Shown in pieces: positions 51,627 to 60,223 of a stretch of DNA of 64,000 nucleotides. Made by a program: the position numbers and the translations under genes. Every line of letters starts with the position of its first letter. Position 1 is the stretch's first letter. Source of the DNA: JAQTTT01 sp041652755 (GTDB lineage: Archaea; Nanobdellota; Nanobdellia; Tiddalikarchaeales; Tiddalikarchaeaceae); assembly GCA_041652755.1 (NCBI GenBank), contig JBAZGS010000006.1:7858-71857 (forward strand), written 5' to 3'. The notes under the pieces were generated by a model. The model worked only from the letters and a program-made list of their open reading frames with translations. It was not told where the DNA came from and searched no databases.

Positions 51627-51708
51627 TAGCGAGGAGTAAATTTAAGAACCAACCCTTTGCTTCGCAAAGCGTTGGCGGAAAATCAAACTCAAAAATTTAA
51701 TAAATATT
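51627..51708. repeat. 82-bp tandem repeat, copy 2 (adjoins tRNA-iMet)
   Basis: Copy 2 directly adjoins the 3' end of tRNA-iMet (51709), which itself begins with the same 11-nt sequence TAGCGAGGAGT, so the repeat phase continues into the tRNA gene. On the minus strand, both copies lie immediately downstream of the tRNA. Confidence 0.93.
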
Positions 51709-51783
51709 TAGCGAGGAGTGGATTTGAACCACTGACCTTCGGGTTATGAGCCCAACGGGCACTCCAAACTGCCCTACCTCGCT
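51709..51783 (-). tRNA. Initiator tRNA-Met (anticodon CAT)
   Basis: Acceptor AGCGAGG pairs CCTCGCT, the D-stem GGGC pairs GCCC, the anticodon stem TTGGG pairs CCCGA with loop CTCATAA, and the T-stem AGTGG pairs CCACT. The A1:U72 pair and three G:C pairs in the lower anticodon stem (GGG/CCC) identify an archaeal initiator rather than elongator tRNA-Met. There is no intron and no encoded CCA. It lies against the two 82-bp repeats. Confidence 0.94.
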
Positions 51784-51808
51784 ATAATATTATTCATTGA
51801 TTATTTGC

Positions 51809-51819
51809 TTATTAAAAAG
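51809..51819 (-). promoter_or_regulatory. TATA-like box of tRNA-iMet
   Basis: TTTTTAATAAG on the minus strand is about 30 nt upstream of the mature 5' end (51783), a normal spacing for an archaeal tRNA with a few extra transcribed bases. Confidence 0.4.
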
Positions 51820-51835
51820 GTTACTAAAAACTTGC

Positions 51836-52168
51836 TTATTTTTTTTTTAAAATATTTATTATATCTTTTATGGGCTCAATAATTTTTGTTAACAAAAAAA
51901 TAATTGAACCCATTAAAATAATATTATATAATTTAATTCCTGACTCAAATGGCAGCGTTTCTGCTATATAAGCTAATATTCCAATTAATGGAAAAAATAT
52001 GATTATTTCTTTTTTCATTTTGTCATACTTTAAGTAATAAAGGCAAGGGATTGCAATTATTAAGTATAAGCATACGCCTAAAGGCAAATCATTTAATAAA
52101 TAACCTATAAGCATGAAAACAATTAATGAAACTAAAGATATTGCTTTTAATGCACTGTCATTTATCAT
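51836..52168 (-). CDS. Small four-helix membrane protein, unknown
   Basis: A 110-residue protein with about four membrane helices and few charged residues, ending in a basic tail (IKDIINILKKK). It starts 10 nt after the tldE stop on the same strand. No known motif; function unknown. Confidence 0.65.
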   Translation of the reverse strand: MINDSALKAISLVSLIVFMLIGYLLNDLPLGVCLYLIIAIPCLYYLKYDKMKKEIIIFFPLIGILAYIAETLPFESGIKLYNIILMGSIIFLLTKIIEPIKDIINILKKK

Positions 52169-52177
52169 ATTAATCGC

Positions 52178-53422
52178 TTAATTTTTCAATATTTTGGCAG
52201 TGGTTTTGATAGCCCCAATGTTTGCTCCTAAGTCATTCCTTGTTTCTTTTGAGATTTCTAAGGGTTTTTTGAAGAGTTCATAGCTGTTTCCCATTACAAC
52301 ATACCCTTTGGCTAATCCTTGTATTTCGCCGTTTTTAATGTAATAAAAAGTGCTGCTGTTTTGCCCGAAAGCTCCTGTGGTTTTGTTGATTGTATGGTCA
52401 GGGTAAGTGTCATATAAAATAAATCCCTCTTTTACTGACTTAATCATTTGGCTTAATTTATCCTTTCCTTTAAGGGTTATGCAATTATAGGATGTGCTTG
52501 GCTTTATTATCATACTTGCGCTATTGTTTGTGTTAGCCATTCCTAATTTTTGGCTAGTGTAAGAATCATGAATGAATGATTTTATCACTCCATCTTTAAC
52601 CAGCACAGTCTTACCTGATTTGTTTGCTTCAAAGTCGAAAAAGCTTTTATTGTTTTTTTCATAAGAATCATCAATTATTGTCAAGTCCTTACTTAATTCT
52701 TGCTTATTGATTGAATTAATGAATCTTGATTGTTTTTCGCACACAGAATCCCCTTTAAGAGAAAAAAGCAAAGGCGATGTAACATTTAGCAGGGCTTCAT
52801 GGCAAAATATTACTGGATAAGTTCCTGAGTTGGGCTTGCTTAAATTTTTTGAAGCCTCATATTTGAATAATGCTTCTTGCGCGAATTCCTTCAAGTTAGG
52901 CTTTTTATCTGAAAGCAATGAAACATTTGTTCCAACCCTTTGGTCTTTTCCAACCAATAGCTGAAAAATTAACGAGTCATTTTCAAGAGTTATTTTTGCA
53001 CCTAAACTGTTTAAGTATACTGTTTTGCTTTTTCTTTTATTTGCTAAAAATTCCAGTATTGGGGCTTTTTTGTCTATTAGTTTTTTTATCTGCTCAGTTG
53101 ATTCTATTAATTTTTTTTCATTGAAGGACTTGTAATTCAAGAGTTTTTTGCTGAACTTAGCAGTGCTTGTGATATTAGGCATTAATTCTTTTTTTGAGCT
53201 TAATTTTGCAAGTTTATAAGCTTGAAGTATTGAGTTTTTTAAAGAGGAAGTGTTGGTTGACACTATTGTTCCTTGCTTTTTGCCTATTATTGCCCTTGAA
53301 AATATTGTAGTAATGGAATTGCTTATAGGTGTGTCAATTTCACTATTCATTGTTATTGAATCATTCCTGACTGTTTGAATAATTGACTCCCAGCTAAAAT
53401 CTTTTGGCTTAATTTCCGACAT
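52178..53422 (-). CDS. tldE: TldE/PmbA-family non-catalytic subunit
   Basis: A 414-residue TldD/PmbA-family protein, the partner subunit of the TldD/TldE protease that degrades or processes small peptides. The fold is complete, but the metal motif HExxxH of TldD is absent, as is normal for TldE (here FCHEALLN lacks the second His). The C-terminal region (GNSYELFKKPLEISKETRND) fits the family. It overlaps tldD by 14 nt. Confidence 0.9.
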   Translation of the reverse strand: MSEIKPKDFSWESIIQTVRNDSITMNSEIDTPISNSITTIFSRAIIGKKQGTIVSTNTSSLKNSILQAYKLAKLSSKKELMPNITSTAKFSKKLLNYKSFNEKKLIESTEQIKKLIDKKAPILEFLANKRKSKTVYLNSLGAKITLENDSLIFQLLVGKDQRVGTNVSLLSDKKPNLKEFAQEALFKYEASKNLSKPNSGTYPVIFCHEALLNVTSPLLFSLKGDSVCEKQSRFINSINKQELSKDLTIIDDSYEKNNKSFFDFEANKSGKTVLVKDGVIKSFIHDSYTSQKLGMANTNNSASMIIKPSTSYNCITLKGKDKLSQMIKSVKEGFILYDTYPDHTINKTTGAFGQNSSTFYYIKNGEIQGLAKGYVVMGNSYELFKKPLEISKETRNDLGANIGAIKTTAKILKN

Positions 53423-54761
53423 TAATATCCCTCACTGCAATGTATGGAACTTTTTCTGATACAGGAACACTTTGGCCTTTTTTCCCGCACATTCCTCCCG
53501 AATAAGGCGATCCGAATTCGTTGCTTATTCCTGTAATGTTTTTCAGCACTTGCTTTAAATCCCCGCTTAAGCTTGCTCCTTTATAAGACTGCATAATTTT
53601 TCCATTCTTTATCAAAAATGCTTCATCAGCTTTGAAACTGAAAACCCCTGAAGTTATATCAACAGCTCCTCCACTAAATCCTTTGACTAATAAGCCATTT
53701 TTAACTTGCTCCATTAATTCTTGCTTTGAGTATTTTCCTGGCTTAACCTCAGTATTTGACATTCTTGGTATTGGCAAGTCATGCACTGACTGCATCCTTG
53801 CATTTGATGTTTTTTTCAATCCATTCACATCAAAATAGCTTGACAAGTCATTCATGAAATTAACAATTCTTCCTTTGCTTATTAAAACATTTTTTTTTGA
53901 TTTTATGCCTTCATCATCGTATTCGTAAGAGCCCCAGTAATCTTTCAGAGTTGGATTATCATACAGTGTTAATTCATCAGTGCTTACTTTTTCATTTAAG
54001 CTTATGCACGTGCTTTTATCTCTCAAGCTGTCAGCTTCCAAGGCATGCCCTACTGCTTCATGAAAGAATGTTCCTGATATTTCAGGATCAATCACTAAAT
54101 CGTATCTGGCTGGCTTTGCTAATTTTGCATTAATTAATCTTTTTATCTTGTCCTCTGAGTTTTTTATGAATTCATCATAGTTAAAATTGAGCAATTCGTA
54201 GCCTTTCTTTGCACGTCTTATATTGTGGCAATTCTCGTTTTTAGCAGCAATGTCATTAAAGATTTGCGAATAATTAGACTCTTCAATAACTCTAGCACTT
54301 TTAGAATTGGCATAAAAATTATTGTTTTTCGAAAAAGCAATGGTTGTTTCAACATTTTTTAATTCCTTTAAAGAGAACGCGTTGTTGAAATCTTTTAAGT
54401 ATTCTATTTTTTTGGATTCGTCAATGCTGAAAGGGTCAATTTTTATCTTTGATTTAATCACTGCTTGATTTGATTCAAAAGCCTTAAGTATTGTTTTATT
54501 TTTTTTCACTAGGCTTGCATTTTTTGCCAATTTGTAGGCTCTGCTAAAAACTTCTTCCTGTTTTGTAAAATCATTGCTTGATGCAAAGCCAAAGCATCCA
54601 TTAACCAGCATCCTTATGCCAAAACCTTTAGAGTCTGATTTTATGTAGCTTTTTAATTCCTTATTTTGCTGTATTATTATTTCTTTATTAGAGTTATTTT
54701 CCCAATATTCAACAAGCTCAGAATCTTGGTCATACTTTTTTATAAGCTGCTCATAATTCAT
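53409..54761 (-). CDS. tldD: TldD metalloprotease catalytic subunit
   Basis: A 450-residue protease. The metal motif is FFHEAVGHALEAD, with H234, E235 and H239 of HExxxH; a Cys at the C-terminal region (GGMCGKKGQSVPVSEKVPY) provides a typical third-ligand region. With TldE it forms the TldD/E complex that cleaves short peptides and processes some ribosomally made peptides in bacteria. It overlaps tldE and lonB, so the three are co-translated. Confidence 0.93.
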   Translation of the reverse strand: MNYEQLIKKYDQDSELVEYWENNSNKEIIIQQNKELKSYIKSDSKGFGIRMLVNGCFGFASSNDFTKQEEVFSRAYKLAKNASLVKKNKTILKAFESNQAVIKSKIKIDPFSIDESKKIEYLKDFNNAFSLKELKNVETTIAFSKNNNFYANSKSARVIEESNYSQIFNDIAAKNENCHNIRRAKKGYELLNFNYDEFIKNSEDKIKRLINAKLAKPARYDLVIDPEISGTFFHEAVGHALEADSLRDKSTCISLNEKVSTDELTLYDNPTLKDYWGSYEYDDEGIKSKKNVLISKGRIVNFMNDLSSYFDVNGLKKTSNARMQSVHDLPIPRMSNTEVKPGKYSKQELMEQVKNGLLVKGFSGGAVDITSGVFSFKADEAFLIKNGKIMQSYKGASLSGDLKQVLKNITGISNEFGSPYSGGMCGKKGQSVPVSEKVPYIAVRDINVGN

Positions 54762-56722
54762 CTTATTATCTTTCTGATTTTAGCTATTATTAATTTTTTC
54801 TTTTTAGATTCGCTTAAAGCATACTCTAAGACATCGCTTAAGTTTTCAACTGGCAAGATTTTGATTCCGTCGCTTTTTAATGAAGGTATTATGTCTCCAA
54901 TGTTTAATTTTGGAACTATCACTCTTTTTATTCCTGCATCAATTGCTGCTTCTATTTTAGAATTAACTCCCCCTATTGGAATTACTTCCCCCCTTACTGT
55001 TAAGCTTCCAGTCATTGCAGTATCTTGTCTTATTGGCAAGTCTTCTAATGCGCTTATTACTGCTGTTGCTATTGAAATGCTTGCGCTGTCTCCTTCAACC
55101 CCGCTGTAGCTCATTACGAATTGTATGTGAGTGTCGTATCTTTTCTTTAAATCTTCTCCTTTGTATTTCTTTATTACTGCTGAAACATTCTTTACTGCCT
55201 CTAGGGCTATTTCTCCTAATTTTCCTGTTGCTATAACTTCGCTGCTTCCTTCTCTTGAAGTTGGAGTGACTGCTGCCTCTATTGGCATGACTATTCCTGC
55301 ATCGCTTCCCATTACTGCAAGTCCATTCACTCTTCCAACTTCATTTCCTTCATTTTTTATAATGCTATATTCTTTGTTCATTTCAATTGCTTTTTCAACC
55401 ATTTGTTTTTCTAGGCTGCTTGATAATTTTTTTGCCCTTTCAACATGGTCAGCTGTGATTATTTTTGAATTCTCTTCAATAGCTATATCTCCTGCTACTC
55501 TTATTAATCCGCCAATCTCCCTTAGCTTTAGAGTTAGTTTTCCTTTTCTTCCGCTTCTTTTCCTTGCTTCTTTCAATACTTCAATAACTCCAATTTTATT
55601 CATTGCTGGAATTTTTCCTTTTTCGTTTTTTATTTCCTGAGCTATGAATTGGCTGAATTTTTTCCTGTTTTCTTCATTGTCCTCCATCATGTCATTAATA
55701 TAGATTTCATAGCCATTTCCTATAATCCTGCTTCTTAAAGCTGGATGAACATTTAATCCGTGCTCCCTGTCATAGTTTCCGGCTGCAACTAATATGAAAT
55801 CGCATGGCACTGGCTCGGTTTTTACCATTGCTCCTGCGCTTCTTTCGCTTCTTCCAGTTATTGGCAACTTTTTTTCCTGCATAGCTGTCAGTAAATTTAT
55901 CTGGCTTTCCTTGTCAAGAACAGCTATTTCATCTAAGAACAATACTCCCTTATTGGCTTTATGAATTGCTCCTGCTTCAACCCTTTCATGCGCTGGAGTT
56001 CCTAACCCTCCGCTTTGGAAAGGGTCATGCCTTACATCCCCTAATAATGCCCCTTCGTGGGAGCCTGTTGCGTCAATAAACGGCGCCTTATCCTGGTTTG
56101 AATTATCAATTAATAATTTGGGCTTAAGCACCTTAACCATTCTTTGGGATAAGGATTTTGAAAGCATGAAAATTATTGCAATGCACATAATTATTAGTGT
56201 CAAAAATATTGTCATGCTTATCCTGTTCGCTGCCTTTAAAACGTCGCTTTCGTTTGGGAAAAAGAACTCCTTTATTTCTTTAGGAAAAATGTTGAAAAAA
56301 CTTTCAGGGATGAATTGCATAAAAAGTATTATTCCTAAAATTATTGCGCCTATATACAAAAAATTGTTGTTGACATTGTTTAAGTCTAATAATTCATTTG
56401 TTTGCGAGGGAATGCTTGACAAGATTTTGTTACCCTCACCTGCTTTTACTACTTTTATCTTTGGAGTATTCTCGTCCTTTTGATTAGGCAAGCATAACAC
56501 GTCTTCTAGTTCAGTTTTTGGCAATAATTCTGAAAGAGCTAATCCTAGCATGCTTTTTCCTGTTCCTGGCTCGCCTATTAATATGACATTCCTTCTTTGC
56601 TTTGCTGCTTTTTTAATTATAGAAACTGCGTAATCCTGGCCTATTACTTGGTCAATTATTTTTGGGTTGATTTTTATCTCTTCAGTTGTTTTAAAATCAA
56701 GCTCAGGATAATCATCTTTCAT
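54758..56722 (-). CDS. lonB: LonB membrane-bound ATP-dependent protease
   Basis: A 654-residue archaeal Lon. Walker A is GEPGTGKSM (50-58). Two membrane helices lie near 120-140 and 165-190 inside the AAA+ domain, the mark of LonB. Later come VLFLDEIAVLD (Walker B) and the serine-lysine protease domain with VEGDSASISIA and GGVNSKIEAA. It destroys unfolded membrane or soluble proteins. The 4-nt overlap with tldD suggests that peptides made by Lon may be finished by TldD/E. Confidence 0.96.
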   Translation of the reverse strand: MKDDYPELDFKTTEEIKINPKIIDQVIGQDYAVSIIKKAAKQRRNVILIGEPGTGKSMLGLALSELLPKTELEDVLCLPNQKDENTPKIKVVKAGEGNKILSSIPSQTNELLDLNNVNNNFLYIGAIILGIILFMQFIPESFFNIFPKEIKEFFFPNESDVLKAANRISMTIFLTLIIMCIAIIFMLSKSLSQRMVKVLKPKLLIDNSNQDKAPFIDATGSHEGALLGDVRHDPFQSGGLGTPAHERVEAGAIHKANKGVLFLDEIAVLDKESQINLLTAMQEKKLPITGRSERSAGAMVKTEPVPCDFILVAAGNYDREHGLNVHPALRSRIIGNGYEIYINDMMEDNEENRKKFSQFIAQEIKNEKGKIPAMNKIGVIEVLKEARKRSGRKGKLTLKLREIGGLIRVAGDIAIEENSKIITADHVERAKKLSSSLEKQMVEKAIEMNKEYSIIKNEGNEVGRVNGLAVMGSDAGIVMPIEAAVTPTSREGSSEVIATGKLGEIALEAVKNVSAVIKKYKGEDLKKRYDTHIQFVMSYSGVEGDSASISIATAVISALEDLPIRQDTAMTGSLTVRGEVIPIGGVNSKIEAAIDAGIKRVIVPKLNIGDIIPSLKSDGIKILPVENLSDVLEYALSESKKKKLIIAKIRKIIR

Positions 56723-56796
56723 AACAATTGTTATTAATTGGGTTTTTTAAAGATTTACTATTTAAAAAAAATAAGTTTAAAAAAAATTAAAAATTA

Positions 56797-57075
56797 TTAC
56801 ATTTGCTCTGAATTAATCTTAGGCTCGTCAAAATTCACTATGGATTTTGAAATTAATGCAATATCTCCTATTGCTTTAATGTAACAATGGCCTACCATTA
56901 CTTTTTTTGCACCGGTTGCAGTCTTTGCAAGCAACGAATTGGGTGTTGCTTTTATTTTCCATCCATAAACCCTGTTGCCTTGGATAAAAGCTTCCTCTAT
57001 TTCGCCGTAGTAGTCCCCTAATTCAGTGTAAACTTTTAGTCCTTCCATATCATTTATGCTTTTTAATCTTAACAT
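56797..57075 (-). CDS. PRC-barrel domain protein
   Basis: A 92-residue protein with a PRC-barrel-like beta domain: INDMEGLKVYTELGDYYGEIEEAFIQGNRVYGWKI. Such small proteins in archaea include division-site (SepF-binding) and RNA-binding forms. I choose the ATG at 57075, 1 nt after the scpB stop. Family assignment is moderately sure; the cell role is not. Confidence 0.7.
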   Translation of the reverse strand: MLRLKSINDMEGLKVYTELGDYYGEIEEAFIQGNRVYGWKIKATPNSLLAKTATGAKKVMVGHCYIKAIGDIALISKSIVNFDEPKINSEQM

Positions 57076-57076
57076 A

Positions 57077-57571
57077 TTAGTTAAGTTTGAATTGCTCAAA
57101 TATAAACTTTTCTTCTCCTTTTTGGATGTTGAAATATTCAAAGAATTTCTCACCTAAAGTCAATTTATAGCTCTTACCATCAGGGGCTGAATTAACAAAC
57201 CCCATTTCATTCAAGCTTTTTATATGCTCATAAGCCTTGTTTCCTCTTATTCTTACAACTTCCCCTTGGCTTATTCCTTGCTTCCAGGCAATAACGCTTA
57301 ATGTCTTAATTAAAGATTTTGAAATGTCCCCTGGAATTAGCTCATCAACCCCATTTATTAATTCCCTATGAACAGTCATCCTGTAAATATTATTTAGATT
57401 AAGTATTGTGAAAGCCTTGTCATTTGACTCGTATTCGCTTTTTAGCTCATTTATAGTATTGATAGCTTCTTGTTTTGTGCAATTAGTCTTTTGGCATAAT
57501 TCATCAATAGTTAATCCTTTACTTATTATGAATAACAGAGCTTCAACTTTTTTCTTTAACTCATTAGGCAT
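57077..57571 (-). CDS. scpB: Segregation and condensation protein ScpB
   Basis: A 164-residue winged-helix protein of the SMC-ScpAB complex. Family pattern: KKKVEALLFIISKGLTIDEL, ITQGEV-like SQGEVVRIRG, and NEMGFVNSAPDGKSYKLTLGEKFFEYF near the end. The ATG at 57571 (MPNELKK) is preferred to the longer in-frame Met. Its partner scpA lies 2 kb away, after purF. Confidence 0.9.
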   Translation of the reverse strand: MPNELKKKVEALLFIISKGLTIDELCQKTNCTKQEAINTINELKSEYESNDKAFTILNLNNIYRMTVHRELINGVDELIPGDISKSLIKTLSVIAWKQGISQGEVVRIRGNKAYEHIKSLNEMGFVNSAPDGKSYKLTLGEKFFEYFNIQKGEEKFIFEQFKLN

Positions 57572-57614
57572 GAATATTATTAGAAAACTCAAAAGATTTA
57601 AAGTTTATGCTAAT

Positions 57615-59099
57615 TTAATCGAGTTTTAACTCATTTTCTACAGGGCAAGGGTAATCATTGTTAGTGCAAGCTAAGCATATGCCTGAAGTGCTTAAATCAA
57701 TAGATTGGTCATCTGGAATCTTATTTATAGCCCTTATTAGCCCTTCTTTTGATATGAACTGCACTGAATCAGCACCTATTTCTTTACATATCTCTTCAAG
57801 GCTCCTGTTATATGAAAGCAGTTCTTTATGGGTTGGAAAATCAATGCCCATATAGCAAGGATCAATAATCCCAGGAAAAGTGACTTTTACATGAACACTT
57901 TTTGCACCAGCTTCCCTTAAGCGGGTTACGTTGCTTTTAGTTGTTGTTCCTCTAACTATTGTATCATCTATTAATATTATGTTTTTTCCTTCTACTGCAC
58001 TTTTGATTATTATATATTTTTCAGAATTAAGCTTTGATGCTTTTTTCCTGTCATTAGGATTACCGTTAATAAATGTCCTTTTATAATAATACCTGTTTCT
58101 TGCCATTCCAATTCTTATTTTTATTCCTGATTCATTTGAGTAAGCTGTTGCTGCAGGCATCCCGGAATCTGGAACCCCGAAAATTCTCCAATCCTTTTTT
58201 TCTAATTCTGTTAGATTAAGCGGCTGCTCTCTGTAAAGAGTTTTTCCGCATCTTACCCTGGTGTCATTTACAGTTTTTCCTTCAATTATTGAATCAATTG
58301 ATGCAAAGTAAACATATTCTAAGGGGCATATGGCTTTTCTTTTTGGCGGCAACTGCAAAGAATCTATTTTGTTATTTTTTATTTCTATTAATTCTCCTGG
58401 ATTAATATCTCTTAAAAATTCAGCGTCAATGAATTCCATTGACCTTGTTTCTGAAGAGATAATATAACCTTTGCTGTTTTGCAATTTTCCAATGCTTAGG
58501 GGCTTAAACCCGTGGCCATCTTTTAGAGCATAAATGTTTCCGTTGTTATCCATAACTATGATATTATATGCCCCTTGCATTTTGTTATAAATATTTTCTA
58601 AAGACTTGTTTAAGCTTTTTTCTTTGGCGTATTCATCAATTATTAAATTCTTTATCACTTCAGTGTCAGTGCTTGTTTCAAAGTTATAATCTCTTAGCTG
58701 CTTTTTTAAAGAGTTGTAATTTGTGAGATTCCCGTTGAATTCTACTGCAAAGCTTGAATTATCAATTAATTGCCCTATCATTGGGTGAAGTTTTTTCACT
58801 GCTTCTTCTTTGTTTTCAAACTCATTAACTGATGTTGTTGCGTAACGCGTGTGGCCTATGCCTTTGCTTCCTTTCAAATTATTTAATATTTTTGGCTGAA
58901 AAACATCCCCAACTAATCCGATGTCTTTGTAAAAATAAATCTCATTCTGGTAGCTTGTTGCCATTCCGCATCCTAACTCCCCCCTGTGCTGTATACCCTG
59001 CATTCCAAGATAGATCAAATCCGAGATGTTTCCTGAAGTTGCATAAATCGCAACTACTCCGCATTCTTCATGCAGCTCATCATCTAATGACTCTTTCAC
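57615..59099 (-). CDS. purF: Amidophosphoribosyltransferase PurF
   Basis: A 494-residue enzyme for the first step of purine synthesis. EECGVVAIY gives the N-terminal nucleophile (C13, after a short propeptide), followed by GHTRYATT and later the PRPP loop IILIDDTIVRGTTT. Cys near the C-terminus (CLACTNNDYPCP) plus CPLEYVYF and DPCYMGID fit the 4Fe-4S form as in Bacillus. No other purine-synthesis gene is in the window. It lies 43 nt from scpB. Confidence 0.94.
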   Translation of the reverse strand: MKESLDDELHEECGVVAIYATSGNISDLIYLGMQGIQHRGELGCGMATSYQNEIYFYKDIGLVGDVFQPKILNNLKGSKGIGHTRYATTSVNEFENKEEAVKKLHPMIGQLIDNSSFAVEFNGNLTNYNSLKKQLRDYNFETSTDTEVIKNLIIDEYAKEKSLNKSLENIYNKMQGAYNIIVMDNNGNIYALKDGHGFKPLSIGKLQNSKGYIISSETRSMEFIDAEFLRDINPGELIEIKNNKIDSLQLPPKRKAICPLEYVYFASIDSIIEGKTVNDTRVRCGKTLYREQPLNLTELEKKDWRIFGVPDSGMPAATAYSNESGIKIRIGMARNRYYYKRTFINGNPNDRKKASKLNSEKYIIIKSAVEGKNIILIDDTIVRGTTTKSNVTRLREAGAKSVHVKVTFPGIIDPCYMGIDFPTHKELLSYNRSLEEICKEIGADSVQFISKEGLIRAINKIPDDQSIDLSTSGICLACTNNDYPCPVENELKLD

Positions 59100-59238
59100 G
59101 AATAATTAGGCTTTGCCTTTTTTAATAATGATTTTTGTCTTCTAAAATAATCAAGCAATGGATGAAATCCTTTTTAAAGCTCAAAGATTATATTATATCT
59201 TTATATAAAAATAAGGCTTAATGCTTAAAATCTTGGCA

Positions 59239-59430
59239 TTATAAAAGTATGATTATTGCCAAAATTATTGCTATTAATATGATTATTATTGGCCAAGTGT
59301 TAAAACTTTCTTTTCCTTCATATTTCTTTATTGCTTTGTAAAAATTGTTTTCCTGCACCACTTCATTCTTTGTAATTTCTGGAATTTGTTCTAGCTGGTT
59401 TTCAATTTTGTCCTTTTTGGCTTTTGGCAT
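59239..59430 (-). CDS. Small tail-anchored membrane protein
   Basis: A 63-residue protein: a polar, charged front and a single C-terminal membrane helix (WPIIIILIAIILAIIILL). It is close to the scpA end (43 nt). Resemblance to SecE in size was considered, but there is no supporting motif. Unknown function. Confidence 0.6.
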   Translation of the reverse strand: MPKAKKDKIENQLEQIPEITKNEVVQENNFYKAIKKYEGKESFNTWPIIIILIAIILAIIILL

Positions 59431-59473
59431 AAATATTAATTGAATTGCTCAGAATTTATTAATTTTGCCAAAG

Positions 59474-60223
59474 TCACTGCTGTTCTTCGATTCTTATTGG
59501 CTTTGTTATTTTTATTTCTCCAAATTGCTCTTTTTGATTCAAAGATATTTTTCCATCACAGTTTAAATGAAGCAAAGGGACAAATGTCCATATTACATCC
59601 TTTCTTTCATGTGAGGGCAGTAATTCTTCAAACGTTATCTCTTCTTTTTTCATTTTAGTGAAAAATCCGCTTATTTGAGTGTAAATGCTTTTTATCTTTC
59701 CAGTTATGTCTATTGGCTCCCTTGCTTTGAATTGCATCTTTTCTTTTAGTTCTTCCCTTCTTGTGTTTCTTCTGTCTTTTACAACCATTGCATCCTTCAA
59801 GGCTTCAACTAATTCGTCAAGGCTTATTGGCTTTATTCTCTGCCTTGGAAGATTGGGATTAATGCTTGTTTTTGATTCTTCAAATTTTTGCCTCATTGCC
59901 TGGTTTCTCATCTCTTCACTTAAGTATTCAATGTTTAAGTCATCAAAGAAGTCCTCAAAGTATTCTTGCGCAAAAGTAATGTCTTGAAACTCGAAATTAT
60001 CGCTTTTCATTTTAAGCAGCATTGCAGCTGCGAGCATGAATTTTCCACTTAATCTGAAATCAACGTTTTTTAGCTGATTCACTACTTCCATGTATTTGCT
60101 TGACAGAAAACTTACATCAATATCCCAAGGGTTAATGTTTTCTTTTTTCACAATATCCCTAAGCAATCCTTCCCAAGTAAGCTCTTGGCTTATTATTAAT
60201 TCATAAATTGCCAAATCATCCAA
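59474..60223 (-). CDS. scpA: Segregation and condensation protein ScpA (kleisin)
   Basis: A 249-residue kleisin that bridges SMC heads with ScpB. The family start is clear: LTWEGLLRDIVKKENINPWDIDVSFLSSKYMEVV, then KFMLAAAMLLKMKS, and an end with winged-helix features (EEITFEELLPSHERKDVIWTFVPLL). It overlaps the cdc48 stop by 8 nt, so it is translated directly after cdc48 in the same operon. Confidence 0.92.
   Translation of the reverse strand: MDDLAIYELIISQELTWEGLLRDIVKKENINPWDIDVSFLSSKYMEVVNQLKNVDFRLSGKFMLAAAMLLKMKSDNFEFQDITFAQEYFEDFFDDLNIEYLSEEMRNQAMRQKFEESKTSINPNLPRQRIKPISLDELVEALKDAMVVKDRRNTRREELKEKMQFKAREPIDITGKIKSIYTQISGFFTKMKKEEITFEELLPSHERKDVIWTFVPLLHLNCDGKISLNQKEQFGEIKITKPIRIEEQQ

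Noticed and set aside
51545..51708. Possible CRISPR array
   Set aside because: The two 82-bp units are directly adjoining with no unique spacers, and they match the tRNA-iMet end.
59239..59430. SecE/Sec61-gamma
   Set aside because: The size and C-terminal helix are similar, but no SecE sequence pattern is present.
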